The translations under genes and the position numbers were made by a program. A stretch of 64,000 nucleotides of DNA from Amycolatopsis pittospori (GTDB taxonomy: Bacteria; Actinomycetota; Actinomycetes; Mycobacteriales; Pseudonocardiaceae): assembly GCF_013870525.1 (NCBI RefSeq), contig NZ_JACBXD010000023.1, forward strand, positions 1 through 64,000, written 5' to 3'. Every line of letters starts with the position of its first letter. Position 1 is the first letter of the stretch. This document shows positions 41,938 to 50,166 of the stretch, one piece after another. The notes beneath the pieces were generated by a model. That model was not told the origin of the DNA. It worked only from the letters and a program-made list of their open reading frames with translations, and searched no databases.

Positions 41938-42878
41938 CAGTCCACCAGCGTCCGGCCGGTGAGGCGGAGGAAGACGTCCTCCAGCGAACTGCGACGGACC
42001 AGGCTCGACAGCGGCCGCAGCCCGCGCGCGTGCGCCTGTTCGAGGGCGGCCTCGCCGGTCATCGTGTAGAGCAGGACGCGATCCGGCAGCACCTCGACGC
42101 GTTCGGCGAGGCCCTCGACCTTCTCGGCCGCCGCCTCCTGCTCGCCGTTCGGGAAGCGCAGTTCGACGACCTCGCGGGTGGAGTACCGGCTGATCAGGTC
42201 GGACGGCGAACCCTCGGCGGCGATGCGGCCGTTGTCCATCACGACCAGCCTGTCGCACAGCTGCTCGGCCTCGTCCATGTAATGCGTGGTGATGATCAGT
42301 GTGGTCCCGCCGGCCTTGAGCCGGAACAGCCTGTCCCACAGCAGGTGCCGGGCCTGCGGGTCGAGCCCCGTGGTCGGTTCGTCGAGCAGGAGCAGTTCGG
42401 GGTCGTTGACCAGGGAGCGCGCGATGGTCAGCCGTCGCTTCATCCCGCCGGAGAGCGAATCGACCTCCGCGTTCGCCCGGTCGGTGAGCTGCGCGAACTC
42501 CATCAGCTCCTCGGCCTTGCTCCGCACGTGTGAGCGCGAGAGCCCGAAGTAGCGGCCGTAGATCTGCAGGTTCTGGCGGACGGTGAGCTCGGTGTCCAGG
42601 TTGTCCTGCTGTGGCACGACGCCGAGCCGGGCGCGGATCTTCGGCCCCTCGACGTCCGGGTCCATGCCGAGGACCCGCAGGTCGCCGTCGCTGCGGGGGG
42701 ACACGGACGCGATCATCCGCATGGTGGAGGATTTGCCCGCGCCGTTGGGCCCGAGAAAGCCGAACGCCTCCCCCGGGCGGACCTCGACGTCGATCCCGCG
42801 TACGGCCTCGAAGTCGCCGAAACGCTTGACCAACGCCTTCGCCTGCACCATCGCCGGTTCGTGCTCTGAATCACCCAC
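41937..42878 (-). CDS. ABC transporter ATP-binding protein, DrrA-type exporter
   Basis: 313 residues: Walker A FLGPNGAGKSSTMRMI, Q-loop VVPQQDNLD, ABC signature LSGGMKRRLTIARSLV, Walker B LLLLDEPTTGLDPQARHLLWD and H-loop IITTHYMDEAEQLCDRL, followed by the DrrA C-terminal regulatory domain (EVVELRFPNGEQEAAAEKVEGLAERV). First gene of a three-gene operon with both permeases. Energises export of an unknown hydrophobic compound, possibly giving self-resistance. Confidence 0.93.
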   Translation of the reverse strand: MGDSEHEPAMVQAKALVKRFGDFEAVRGIDVEVRPGEAFGFLGPNGAGKSSTMRMIASVSPRSDGDLRVLGMDPDVEGPKIRARLGVVPQQDNLDTELTVRQNLQIYGRYFGLSRSHVRSKAEELMEFAQLTDRANAEVDSLSGGMKRRLTIARSLVNDPELLLLDEPTTGLDPQARHLLWDRLFRLKAGGTTLIITTHYMDEAEQLCDRLVVMDNGRIAAEGSPSDLISRYSTREVVELRFPNGEQEAAAEKVEGLAERVEVLPDRVLLYTMTGEAALEQAHARGLRPLSSLVRRSSLEDVFLRLTGRTLVD

Positions 42879-42968
42879 GTCTGCACCCTAGGACCTGCCA
42901 CCGACAAAATTCGACCGGTTTACCGCCGCCCTTGTTGGACGCTCCCGGCTCGTCGATACTCACCGACC

Positions 42969-44012
42969 ATGAGTCTCAAGTCCCGAATCGCCCTGTTGTC
43001 CGTTTTTGTCAGCGCCGGGCTTCTCGTGGCTCCGGCCGCCCAAGCGGTCGAGACCGCTGAAGCCGCTCAAGCCGCTGAAGCCACTGTGGACGGTCGGACC
43101 GTCGACCCGCGCCCGTCCACCGGCAAGCTCGCGGTCGAACTGCACAAGCTGGCCCTGTTCAGCCACGGCAAGATCCGGGTGAGCAAGATCGGCCGCAGCA
43201 ACGAGGGACGTCCGGTGTGGGCGGCCAGGGTCGGCCACGGCAAGACGCGGATCCAGTACGTCACCCAGCAGCATGGCGACGAGCCGCTCGGCACGCCGGC
43301 GGCGCTGGAGTTCCTGCGCAAGGTCGGCGTCGAGCGCGGCGCTTGGCAGCAGAACCTGCTTTCGAAGGTGACCGTCGACATCGTCGTGCGCGCCAACCCG
43401 GACGGGCACGAACGCGACTGGCGCTACAACTACGACCCCGAAGCCACTCCCGAGTACGGCGAGAAGGGCAAGGGCTACGACATCAACCGCTACCACGATC
43501 CGGCCGTGGCGCCCCAGGACAACCCGGCCACCGAGGCGGGACTGATCCAGCGGCGGAACGCGTCCTTCAAGCCGGACATCATGGTCGACTACCACATGCA
43601 GGGCCGCTACCAGGACGCCAACGGCAAGGAGATCACCGCTTCCACGCTGTGGCCGACGAACGCGGGCGTGAAACAGTCCGATGTGGACTTCGCGAAGCAG
43701 ATCGCGGTCGTGGTGCAGCGGTCGATCGACGGCAACGGCGGTTACGTGTCGCAGTACCCCGGCGGTGACTACCAGGGCATCGCGCGCAACGGATACGGGC
43801 TGCTGGGCAACGGCAGCGTGCTGATCGAACTCAGCGCCATCCCGGAGCGTGAGCAGGCGCAGATCCAGGACGCGCTCGCGTCGATGCTCGCGATCGCGCG
43901 GACCGCCGCCGACGGTTCGGTGCGAAAGGTCGACCCGGCGAAGGCCGACGCGATCCCGCCGCGGGGTCCGGCACTGCCCGGCACGGTCGAAGAGGCTCAC
44001 GAAGCCGCGTAG
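42969..44012 (+). CDS. Secreted M14 family zinc carboxypeptidase
   Basis: 347 residues with signal peptide about 1-26 (LLVAPAAQAVETAEA) and an Ala/Glu-rich linker. Zinc ligands are His101 and Glu104 in TQQHGDEPLGTPAALEFL and His about 209 in VDYHMQG; the substrate Arg lies in VDIVVRANPDGHERDWRYNY and the catalytic Glu about 286 in SVLIELSAI. This is the M14 signature. It is divergent from the ABC exporter and ends 8 bases before a long palindrome. It probably trims peptides or peptidoglycan stem peptides outside the cell. Confidence 0.9.
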   Translation: MSLKSRIALLSVFVSAGLLVAPAAQAVETAEAAQAAEATVDGRTVDPRPSTGKLAVELHKLALFSHGKIRVSKIGRSNEGRPVWAARVGHGKTRIQYVTQQHGDEPLGTPAALEFLRKVGVERGAWQQNLLSKVTVDIVVRANPDGHERDWRYNYDPEATPEYGEKGKGYDINRYHDPAVAPQDNPATEAGLIQRRNASFKPDIMVDYHMQGRYQDANGKEITASTLWPTNAGVKQSDVDFAKQIAVVVQRSIDGNGGYVSQYPGGDYQGIARNGYGLLGNGSVLIELSAIPEREQAQIQDALASMLAIARTAADGSVRKVDPAKADAIPPRGPALPGTVEEAHEAA

Positions 44013-44013
44013 C

Positions 44014-44072
44014 GCGTGCAATGAACGGCCCGTTACTTGCAAAATTTGCAAGTAACGGGCCGTTCATAGCGC
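44014..44072. repeat. Palindromic repeat element, copy A (47-bp near-loopless core 44021-44067)
   Basis: The core has a 23-base arm at 44021-44043, one central base (44044) and a perfectly complementary arm at 44045-44067. The arm begins ATGAACGGCCCGTTACTTGC. It is flanked by GCGTGCA (44014-44020) and AGCGC (44068-44072), which recur with copy B at 58033-58091. It sits between convergent stop codons and could terminate transcription both ways. The one-base loop and repeated flanks make it look like a dispersed element rather than a private terminator. Confidence 0.9.
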
Positions 44073-47000
44073 TAGCGGACGGTGACCGAGAGGCTCTGGG
44101 TCACCCCGTTGGCGGTGACCGAAAGCCGCGCCACACCCGGCCGCAGCGCGGTCAGCACCCCGGTCGCCGGGTCGAAGGACGCGATGTCCCACGGCATCGC
44201 GGGCACGAACCCGTCGGCGACGTGCGTGCCGAGGCCGCCCTTCCAGTCCGCGCTGACCGGATACGACACCGGCACCTGACGCGCTCCCTGCGTCACCACC
44301 GCCCGGATGTCGGCCTTCTCGCCCCGTGCCAGCGCGGAAGGCCCGGAAACCGTCAGCGTGTCGACGTTCGGCCGGGTCTCGAAGCGCACCGGCTGTGCCT
44401 TGTCGCCGGGCTCGAACCGGACCATCGTCCAGCCGACGAACCCGCCGTCACCGGGGGCGGCGGCCGGCGACTTCCCGGAGTTGCCGTTCACCAGATACGG
44501 CACGCCGTCCACGCGCGACAGGCTGAACACGCCCGCGTGTGAAGCGATCGCGGCCGCCTGCTTCCCGGAATCCCGCTCGAACGCGGTCAGCCAGCCGGTC
44601 AGCATCGCCGCTTCCTTGCGGTCGGCCAACTGCGAGTTCCCGGTCGGGCTCGGATCCTTGACCGGGTGGTGCATCGCGACGACCACACCGCGAATCCCTC
44701 GATCGGACTTCGCACCGTCCAACGCCTCGCGCAGCATCCGGATCTGGTCGAATCCGCCCGCGCGCAGCGAACCGCGTGAGGAATCCATCAGCACCAGGCG
44801 GATCCCGGCGACGTCGACGACGCGATGGGTCTGTCCGAACGCCGCCTGGAACTCGGTGATCCCGTGCCCGCCGTCGGCTTCGTGGTTGCCCGGGACGTAG
44901 TACCAGGGCGTTTTGCCGACCAGTTCCTCGTCGATGATCGAGCGAGCGAGTACGAAATCGGCGGCCGTCCCGCGATCGACGAAGTCGCCGTTGATCAGCA
45001 CGAGATCCGGTTTCGCCGCGACGGCCTCGCGCAGCGCGCGCCGGGCCTGGGCGACCAGCGGGCCGTTCGGGTCGTCTGCGGTGAACTGCGCGTCGCTGAC
45101 GACGGCGATCCGCAGTCCGCCGGTCGCGGTGCCGTCGGTGATCAGCGACGGATCGCGTGGTGCCGGATCGGCCGGGACGCTCGCCGCGGGCGCGACCTCG
45201 AAGGTGAGGTCGTCGAAGACCAGCCGTCCTTCGTACTGCTGATCCGGGACGTTCTCGACGGCGTAGAACTTCGTCAGCCGCTGCCCGTCGGGAAGCCCGG
45301 CGGGGATCGCCGCGCGGACGTAGCGCCAGCCCGTCCAGTCGACGCTCAGCGAAAGGTCCACAAGGGACGGGACGTTGGCGGCGTCGCGGAGTTCCGCCCG
45401 CAGCCAAGCACCCTTCGCGTCACCGTTGACCCACAGTCCGACGCGCTGGGTGCCCGGCGGCACCGCGATGGGCGCGGCCGAGTTGACGTAGGCGGCGCGC
45501 GTGGAGTTCGTGCCGTTCAGGCGGTAGTCCAGCGCGAGACCGCGTCCGCCGTCACGGCCGGGTCCCTCGGAAAGCGCGGCTCCGACGACGGCCGGGAAGA
45601 CGCTGGCGCTCCAGCCCGCCGGACCGTCCAAGGAGGCGACGACCCGGGATTCCGTGCCGACGGAAGCCGCCAGATGCGTCGCCTTCCCGCCGGCCGTGGC
45701 GGTGATCGCCGAAGCGCCCGAGGCCTTCAGCGCGGTGACCGCGAAGCCGTCGCCGGACGGCTCGATCCGCACTACCGCGGGGTCGTAGTCGAGTTTGACG
45801 TCGTCGGGCTCGATCCACGTGCCGTAGCCGTCGGCGTCGTAGCCGAACACCTTGAACGTGCTCTTAGCGCCTTCGCCGGACAATGCGACCTGCTCGGTAC
45901 TGGTGCCCAGCCTGACGGGCGCGCCGAGGACGTTCAACGTCGTCTTACCCAGGACTCCGCCGTGCTTGGCGTAGACGTCGACGTTCGCGGGGGCGTCCGG
46001 CCGGAACCGGTCGGCGTGCGCGGTGAAGACACCGTCGGTCACCGTGCCTCGGAAGGGGTTCGTGCTGAGCCACTGCACCTTGGCGTCCACCGCGGCGCCG
46101 GTCTCGTCGTGCGCGCCGCCGGTCAGTTTCCGCGTCAGCCCCGAAAGCACGCGAACGGCGTCGGCGGTGTCCTGCACGGGACGCGGCGCGAACCCGGTCA
46201 GCCGTCCGCTCCCGGGCACCGTGGCGACACCGATCCCGTTGGGCACCACGCGTTCCCCGCCGTCCGACGGCGCGTTGCGCACCAGCGGCGCCTTTTCTCC
46301 TTCCTCTCGGGCGAGCAGCGTCGAGGAGCCACCGCCGTCGAGGTTGATGGCGTCGTCCGCGCCGAGCGACTTCATATGGCGCGCGAGTTCCAGTTCCGTC
46401 ATGCCCCGGCTGTCGGCTTGGCGGCCGTCGACCGTGGCGAGCCACATCTTCGTGCCGTCGGCGGAGAAACCGACCGCGGTCCGGGGGTGCATGGCGACGT
46501 TGTCGACCGGCTGGATCGTGCCGTCGCGCAGCAGGACGATGTTGCCGCCGACCGAGACGGACACCTTGCCCGCGTCGCTCTTCGGCGCGTAGGCGACGCC
46601 CACCCGGTCGCCGGTCTTCAAGCCGGACAACGTGTCCGCGCCGCCGTCGCGGGCGAGCAGGACGGTCGCACCCGCGGCGATCGGACCGTCGGCGGGCTGC
46701 GGCCGCACCTGCGCGACGACGCCGTCGGCGACCTCGATCTCGACGACGCGCTGGGCACCCGCGACCGAAGTGCGCCGCGACGACGCGCCCCACAGCGGTG
46801 TGTAGACGCCGATCGCGTTCCCGCTCAGCACCGGGCTGTTGAAGTTCGACGCGGGCACGACCCGGCCGTCGGGCAGGGTGACCGACGCTTCGAGGAACAC
46901 CTCCGCGAGCCGCGCCTTGCCCTCGTCGGTGATCGACGCGGTCAGGTTGTGGCCCTTCGCGGGCGCCGTCTGGAGTTTCCCGGCGTCGACGCCGACGCCG

Positions 47001-47434
47001 ATCGGGGCGCCGGTGGCGTTGATGTCGAAGAAGTCGCCGTTCACCCCGGCGACCGCACCGGCCTTGGCGACCTGCTGCGAAAGCGGCGTACGCGCGGAAA
47101 CCGTGCCAGGGCTGAGGTAAGTCGGCTTGAGCGTCTTGCTCGTGAGGTCGACGGCGAGCGTGTCGCCGCGGATCCAGCCCGCCGGGTCGTAGCGGTCGAA
47201 CTCGGTGAGATTCAGGCCCGGTGCCACCCGCGAAGTCGCGCTGGTGGTGACGAGACCGTCGTCGGGAGCCGTGACGGCGTACGCGGACGGGCCCTCCTTC
47301 GCCGAAGAAGCCGCCGGAGCGGCTTCGACGGGCGCCGGACCGAGCGGAGCGGTCAAGGGATCGGCGTGCACCGGTGCGGCGGTCAGTAATCCGGGCAGCA
47401 GGGCAGCGAGCAACAACAGGCGTGATTTTCTCAC
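44072..47434 (-). CDS. Secreted phosphodiester glycosidase (NAGPA-like) fused to a metallophosphoesterase
   Basis: 1120 residues from GTG 47434 (GGGG 6 bases upstream; an alternative GTG lies 12 bases further up). Signal peptide about 1-24. Residues about 110-390 form the NAGPA/DUF2233 phosphodiester glycosidase domain, ending ADDAINLDGGGSSTLL. A long beta-rich middle (400-760) includes Ig-like and carbohydrate-binding-like stretches. Residues about 775-1010 are calcineurin-like: VVSDAQF, INGDFVDRG, VPGNHEADGG, AMHHPVKD and ASHAGVFS. The last 80 residues look Ig-like (VTVNGVTQSLSV). It probably cleaves phosphodiester-linked sugars on extracellular polymers, then phosphate. Confidence 0.85.
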   Translation of the reverse strand: MRKSRLLLLAALLPGLLTAAPVHADPLTAPLGPAPVEAAPAASSAKEGPSAYAVTAPDDGLVTTSATSRVAPGLNLTEFDRYDPAGWIRGDTLAVDLTSKTLKPTYLSPGTVSARTPLSQQVAKAGAVAGVNGDFFDINATGAPIGVGVDAGKLQTAPAKGHNLTASITDEGKARLAEVFLEASVTLPDGRVVPASNFNSPVLSGNAIGVYTPLWGASSRRTSVAGAQRVVEIEVADGVVAQVRPQPADGPIAAGATVLLARDGGADTLSGLKTGDRVGVAYAPKSDAGKVSVSVGGNIVLLRDGTIQPVDNVAMHPRTAVGFSADGTKMWLATVDGRQADSRGMTELELARHMKSLGADDAINLDGGGSSTLLAREEGEKAPLVRNAPSDGGERVVPNGIGVATVPGSGRLTGFAPRPVQDTADAVRVLSGLTRKLTGGAHDETGAAVDAKVQWLSTNPFRGTVTDGVFTAHADRFRPDAPANVDVYAKHGGVLGKTTLNVLGAPVRLGTSTEQVALSGEGAKSTFKVFGYDADGYGTWIEPDDVKLDYDPAVVRIEPSGDGFAVTALKASGASAITATAGGKATHLAASVGTESRVVASLDGPAGWSASVFPAVVGAALSEGPGRDGGRGLALDYRLNGTNSTRAAYVNSAAPIAVPPGTQRVGLWVNGDAKGAWLRAELRDAANVPSLVDLSLSVDWTGWRYVRAAIPAGLPDGQRLTKFYAVENVPDQQYEGRLVFDDLTFEVAPAASVPADPAPRDPSLITDGTATGGLRIAVVSDAQFTADDPNGPLVAQARRALREAVAAKPDLVLINGDFVDRGTAADFVLARSIIDEELVGKTPWYYVPGNHEADGGHGITEFQAAFGQTHRVVDVAGIRLVLMDSSRGSLRAGGFDQIRMLREALDGAKSDRGIRGVVVAMHHPVKDPSPTGNSQLADRKEAAMLTGWLTAFERDSGKQAAAIASHAGVFSLSRVDGVPYLVNGNSGKSPAAAPGDGGFVGWTMVRFEPGDKAQPVRFETRPNVDTLTVSGPSALARGEKADIRAVVTQGARQVPVSYPVSADWKGGLGTHVADGFVPAMPWDIASFDPATGVLTALRPGVARLSVTANGVTQSLSVTVR

Positions 47435-47544
47435 GAAATACCCCACGATCGAGTGAGAGTCGGCTCAGCTCAGCACAGCGGACGCGAGCCGCCAGGAGAA
47501 GACCCGGAGGTGAACGTGAACCGAACGGCGTAGGGCGCCGAAGA

Positions 47545-48285
47545 TCAGGGCGTGAAAGGCCCGGCGAGGAAGGTCTCGGCAGCCACGACGTCGCCGGTGA
47601 TCTCGAGCCCGGATTCGGCGAGGCCGACCCGTTGCCACAGCAGCAGGTCCAGGCCTTCCGCGGGGCCTTCGACGACGGCTTCCGCGGCTTCGGCGGGATC
47701 GGCCTGTCGCGAGCCCGGGACGTCCTCGGCGGAGGGCGTGATCAACCAGGCGTGTCCGGTGTCGGATGTCTTCAGCAGCAACGGAACGGTGACCGCGGGC
47801 GGGGTGTGCCAGCGCTTCACCTTCGGCAGCATGCTCAGGAGGACCTCGTCCACTCCGTCGGCGGCGACGGCGGGTTCGAGGGTGTACTCGGTCCCGGCCG
47901 CGCGGTGCGCGTCGAGCAGGTGCACCGCGGTCTCGTGGACCTGGCGGCGGAACCAGAAGGACTTGGTCTTGACGGCGGCGGTGAAGTTCCAGGCGCCGTC
48001 GTCCGGGGTGGCCTCGCGCAGCGCCTCGATCAACCCGTCCGCGCTTTCGCCGTACCAGGTGGCGAGATCCGCGTCCGGTTCGACTTCGAAGATCTGCGGA
48101 GCGGGATCGCCGGTGCGAACGATGCCGGTGGCCCAGCGATGCACGTTGCCGAGGTGGACGACGAGGTCACGCAGGCTCCAGTCGCCGCAGCACGGCACGG
48201 ACGCGGCGTGATCCCCGGTGCGCGCCACCTGCGCGAAACCGGTGGTGAGTTCCCGCAGTCGCGCCAGGTACTCGTCCGGTGTCAT
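47545..48285 (-). CDS. Maleylpyruvate isomerase/mycothiol-dependent DinB-fold family protein
   Basis: 246 residues from ATG 48285; GGGGG lies 6 bases upstream, so the ATG at 48291 inside that spacing is unlikely. The N-terminal four-helix DinB-like domain has GDHAASVPCCGDWSLRDLVVHLGNVHRWA, with metal-ligand His in HLGNVHRW and in RRQVHETAVHLLDAHRA, and the C-terminal SCP2-like domain includes the tail TGDVVAAETFLAGPFTP. This matches the MDMPI family, which uses mycothiol in isomerase or transferase reactions. The specific substrate is unknown. Confidence 0.85.
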   Translation of the reverse strand: MTPDEYLARLRELTTGFAQVARTGDHAASVPCCGDWSLRDLVVHLGNVHRWATGIVRTGDPAPQIFEVEPDADLATWYGESADGLIEALREATPDDGAWNFTAAVKTKSFWFRRQVHETAVHLLDAHRAAGTEYTLEPAVAADGVDEVLLSMLPKVKRWHTPPAVTVPLLLKTSDTGHAWLITPSAEDVPGSRQADPAEAAEAVVEGPAEGLDLLLWQRVGLAESGLEITGDVVAAETFLAGPFTP

Positions 48286-48301
48286 CGACATCCCCCAGAT
48301 C

Positions 48302-48334
48302 CGTGGGTGACGCGAGGGGCCCGCGTCACCCACG
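48302..48334 (-). terminator. Terminator hairpin after ndk
   Basis: CGTGGGTGACGCG (48302-48314) pairs with CGCGTCACCCACG (48322-48334), a 13-bp perfect stem with a 7-base loop just past the ndk stop. It also lies 17 bases upstream of the MDMPI-family ATG on the same strand, so the latter either has a promoter within ndk or depends on read-through. Confidence 0.85.
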
Positions 48335-48340
48335 AGTGTG

Positions 48341-48751
48341 TCAGACCTCGGGGAACCAGAGCTTGAGCTCGCGCTCGGCCGACTCCGGGGAGTCCGAACC
48401 GTGCACCAGGTTGTACTGGGTCTCCAGCGCGAAGTCGCCGCGCAGGGTGCCCGGGGTGGCCTTCTCGACCGGGTCGGTGCCGCCGGCGAGCTGACGGAAG
48501 GCGGCGATGGCGCGGGGGCCCTCGACGGCGAGCGCGACCAGCGGGCCCGAGGTGATGAACTCGAGGAGGTCGCCGAAGAACGGGCGCTCCTTGTGCTCGG
48601 CGTAGTGCTCCTCGGCGACCGAGCGCTCGACGGTGCGCAGTTCGAGGGCGACGAGCTTCAGGCCCTTGCGCTCGATGCGCGAGATGACCTCGCCGACGAG
48701 GCCGCGCGCGACGCCATCGGGCTTGACGAGGACCAGCGTGCGTTCAGTCAC
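48341..48751 (-). CDS. ndk: Nucleoside diphosphate kinase
   Basis: 136 residues: [39 protein letters not shown], and the active-site histidine block [22 protein letters not shown]. It transfers gamma-phosphate between nucleoside triphosphates and diphosphates through phosphohistidine. Length and sequence are standard. In mycobacteria ndkA lies next to rne; here about 10 kb of accessory genes separate them. Confidence 0.98.
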   Translation of the reverse strand: MTERTLVLVKPDGVARGLVGEVISRIERKGLKLVALELRTVERSVAEEHYAEHKERPFFGDLLEFITSGPLVALAVEGPRAIAAFRQLAGGTDPVEKATPGTLRGDFALETQYNLVHGSDSPESAERELKLWFPEV

Positions 48752-48815
48752 GACGGTATTTCTCCTTGGGTGGGTTTCGTGCTATTCGCCCGGAGCCTAC
48801 CGGGGGCTTCGCGGC

Positions 48816-49163
48816 TCACTTCAGGTCGGACCAGGGAATGGCTTCGATGCGCTCGATGTGTTCCTCGCCCCACTCGCCGAGCGCGGCCATCGCGGTATCG
48901 AGCGAGTGCCCGAATCCGGTCAGCGAGTACTCCACCTTCGGCGGCACCTGGTGGTACACCTCGCGATGCAGCAGCCCGGTCGTCTCCATCTCCCGTAGTT
49001 GCAGGATCAGCACCCGCTCGCTGATGCCGGGCACCGCACGGCGCAGCTCCCCGAAGCGCAGCGCGCCGTCCTGGAGCGCGAACAGGATGAGCCCTTTCCA
49101 TTTGCCGCCCATGACGGCGATCGCGGCGTCGAGCCCGCAAGTGAACGTACGTTTCCCGGTCAT
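48816..49163 (-). CDS. HxlR-family winged-helix transcriptional regulator
   Basis: 115 residues from ATG 49163 (AAGG 7-8 bases upstream). C19 in FTCGLDAAIAVMGGKWKGLILFAL and the winged-helix ELRRAVPGISERVLILQLREMETTGLLHREVYHQVPPKVEYSLTGFGHSL are the HxlR signature. The single conserved N-terminal cysteine is the type used in redox or electrophile sensing by YodB-like members. It is divergent from the imine reductase-like gene and likely controls it through the palindrome at 49175-49195. Confidence 0.93.
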   Translation of the reverse strand: MTGKRTFTCGLDAAIAVMGGKWKGLILFALQDGALRFGELRRAVPGISERVLILQLREMETTGLLHREVYHQVPPKVEYSLTGFGHSLDTAMAALGEWGEEHIERIEAIPWSDLK

Positions 49164-49174
49164 CACACTTACCT

Positions 49175-49195
49175 TTTTGTCGGTACCCGGCAAAA
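49175..49195. promoter_or_regulatory. Candidate HxlR operator
   Basis: TTTTGTCGG-TAC-CCGGCAAAA (49175-49195) is a 21-bp palindrome with 8 of 9 matched pairs, flanked by TACCT and AGGTA. It is 12 bases from the HxlR start and 78 from the divergent dehydrogenase start, in an AT-rich island. Confidence 0.65.
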
Positions 49196-49272
49196 TAGTA
49201 GGTACTTGAGGGAATGTACGTAAAGCCCCAGCATGAGGTCATCCCGAAGATTTCCTTGGACTGGAGCGAAAA

Positions 49273-50166
49273 ATGACGCAGACACCGGTGACCGTCGTCG
49301 GTCTCGGTTCGATGGGCTCGGCACTGGCGGACGCGTTCCTCGCGGCCGGGCATCCGACCACCGTGTGGAACAGGACGGCGTCCAAAGCCGAACCGCTCGT
49401 CGCGCGCGGAGCACGCCGGGCCGAGACCGTCGACGAAGCCGTGCGGGCGAGCCCGCTGATCATCGCCTGCCTGACCACCTACGAGGACACTGTGGCGGCC
49501 TTGGAACCGGCCACTTTGACCGGACGCGCCCTGGTCACCTTGAACAGCGGCTCCCCGGCGGGGGCGCGACGCATGGCCGGATGGGCGACGGGCCGAGGCG
49601 CGCGATTCCTCGACGGCGCCGTCAAGAACGTGCCGTCGGCCGTCGGCGCACCGGACACGTTGCTGTACTACGGCGGCGACAAGGCCGTCTTCGACGAACA
49701 CCTGGACACCTTGCGAGTCCTGGGCGGCGACACCGTCCATCTCGGCGAGGAGACCGATCTCGCCGCACTGTACGAGATGGCCGTGGGAGGCACCCTGTTG
49801 CCCGCACTGGTCGGGTTCTTCCAGGGCGCCGCCCTGCTGCGGAAGCGCGGACTCGAAGCGGAGACACTGCTGCCGTACGCCACCAAGTGGTTCGAGATGA
49901 TCATCTCGGTTCTTCCGATGTACACCAAGGAAATCGACAGCGGGGACTACACGGATCCCGCCGCCTCGGTGGACATCTTCCACGCCGGCGCCGCCCACGA
50001 CCTCGAACTGGCCGCGGAAGGCGTCGACGTCGACTGGCAGCTTCCGATGCACGACCTCGTGCGGCGGGCCGCCGAGGCCGGGCACGGTGACCGCAGCATC
50101 GCGGTCCTGACGGAGTTGCTCAGCGTTGGGGTCGCAGGGTCTTCGACCACAGCGAAGCGCCCGTAG
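49273..50166 (+). CDS. NADPH-dependent imine reductase/6PGDH-like oxidoreductase
   Basis: 297 residues: Rossmann motif VTVVGLGSMGSALADAFLAAGHPTTVWNRTASKAEPLVARGA, then LVTLNSGSPAGARRMAGWATGRGARFLDGAVKNVPSAVG, and an all-helical C-terminal dimerisation domain with VDWQLPMHDLVRRAAEAGHGDRSIAVLTELL. Length and the strongly conserved WNRT, GARFLDGA and GHG segments match actinomycete imine reductases, which reduce cyclic imines with NADPH. A beta-hydroxyacid dehydrogenase is the alternative. Its 3' end overlaps the convergent PhoD gene by 47 bases. Confidence 0.82.
   Translation: MTQTPVTVVGLGSMGSALADAFLAAGHPTTVWNRTASKAEPLVARGARRAETVDEAVRASPLIIACLTTYEDTVAALEPATLTGRALVTLNSGSPAGARRMAGWATGRGARFLDGAVKNVPSAVGAPDTLLYYGGDKAVFDEHLDTLRVLGGDTVHLGEETDLAALYEMAVGGTLLPALVGFFQGAALLRKRGLEAETLLPYATKWFEMIISVLPMYTKEIDSGDYTDPAASVDIFHAGAAHDLELAAEGVDVDWQLPMHDLVRRAAEAGHGDRSIAVLTELLSVGVAGSSTTAKRP

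Noticed and set aside
44021..44067. Mini-ORFs beginning at the ATG in both palindromic elements
   Set aside because: There is no ribosome-binding site, and symmetry of the arms produces ATG at both ends by necessity. Structural constraint explains it better than coding.
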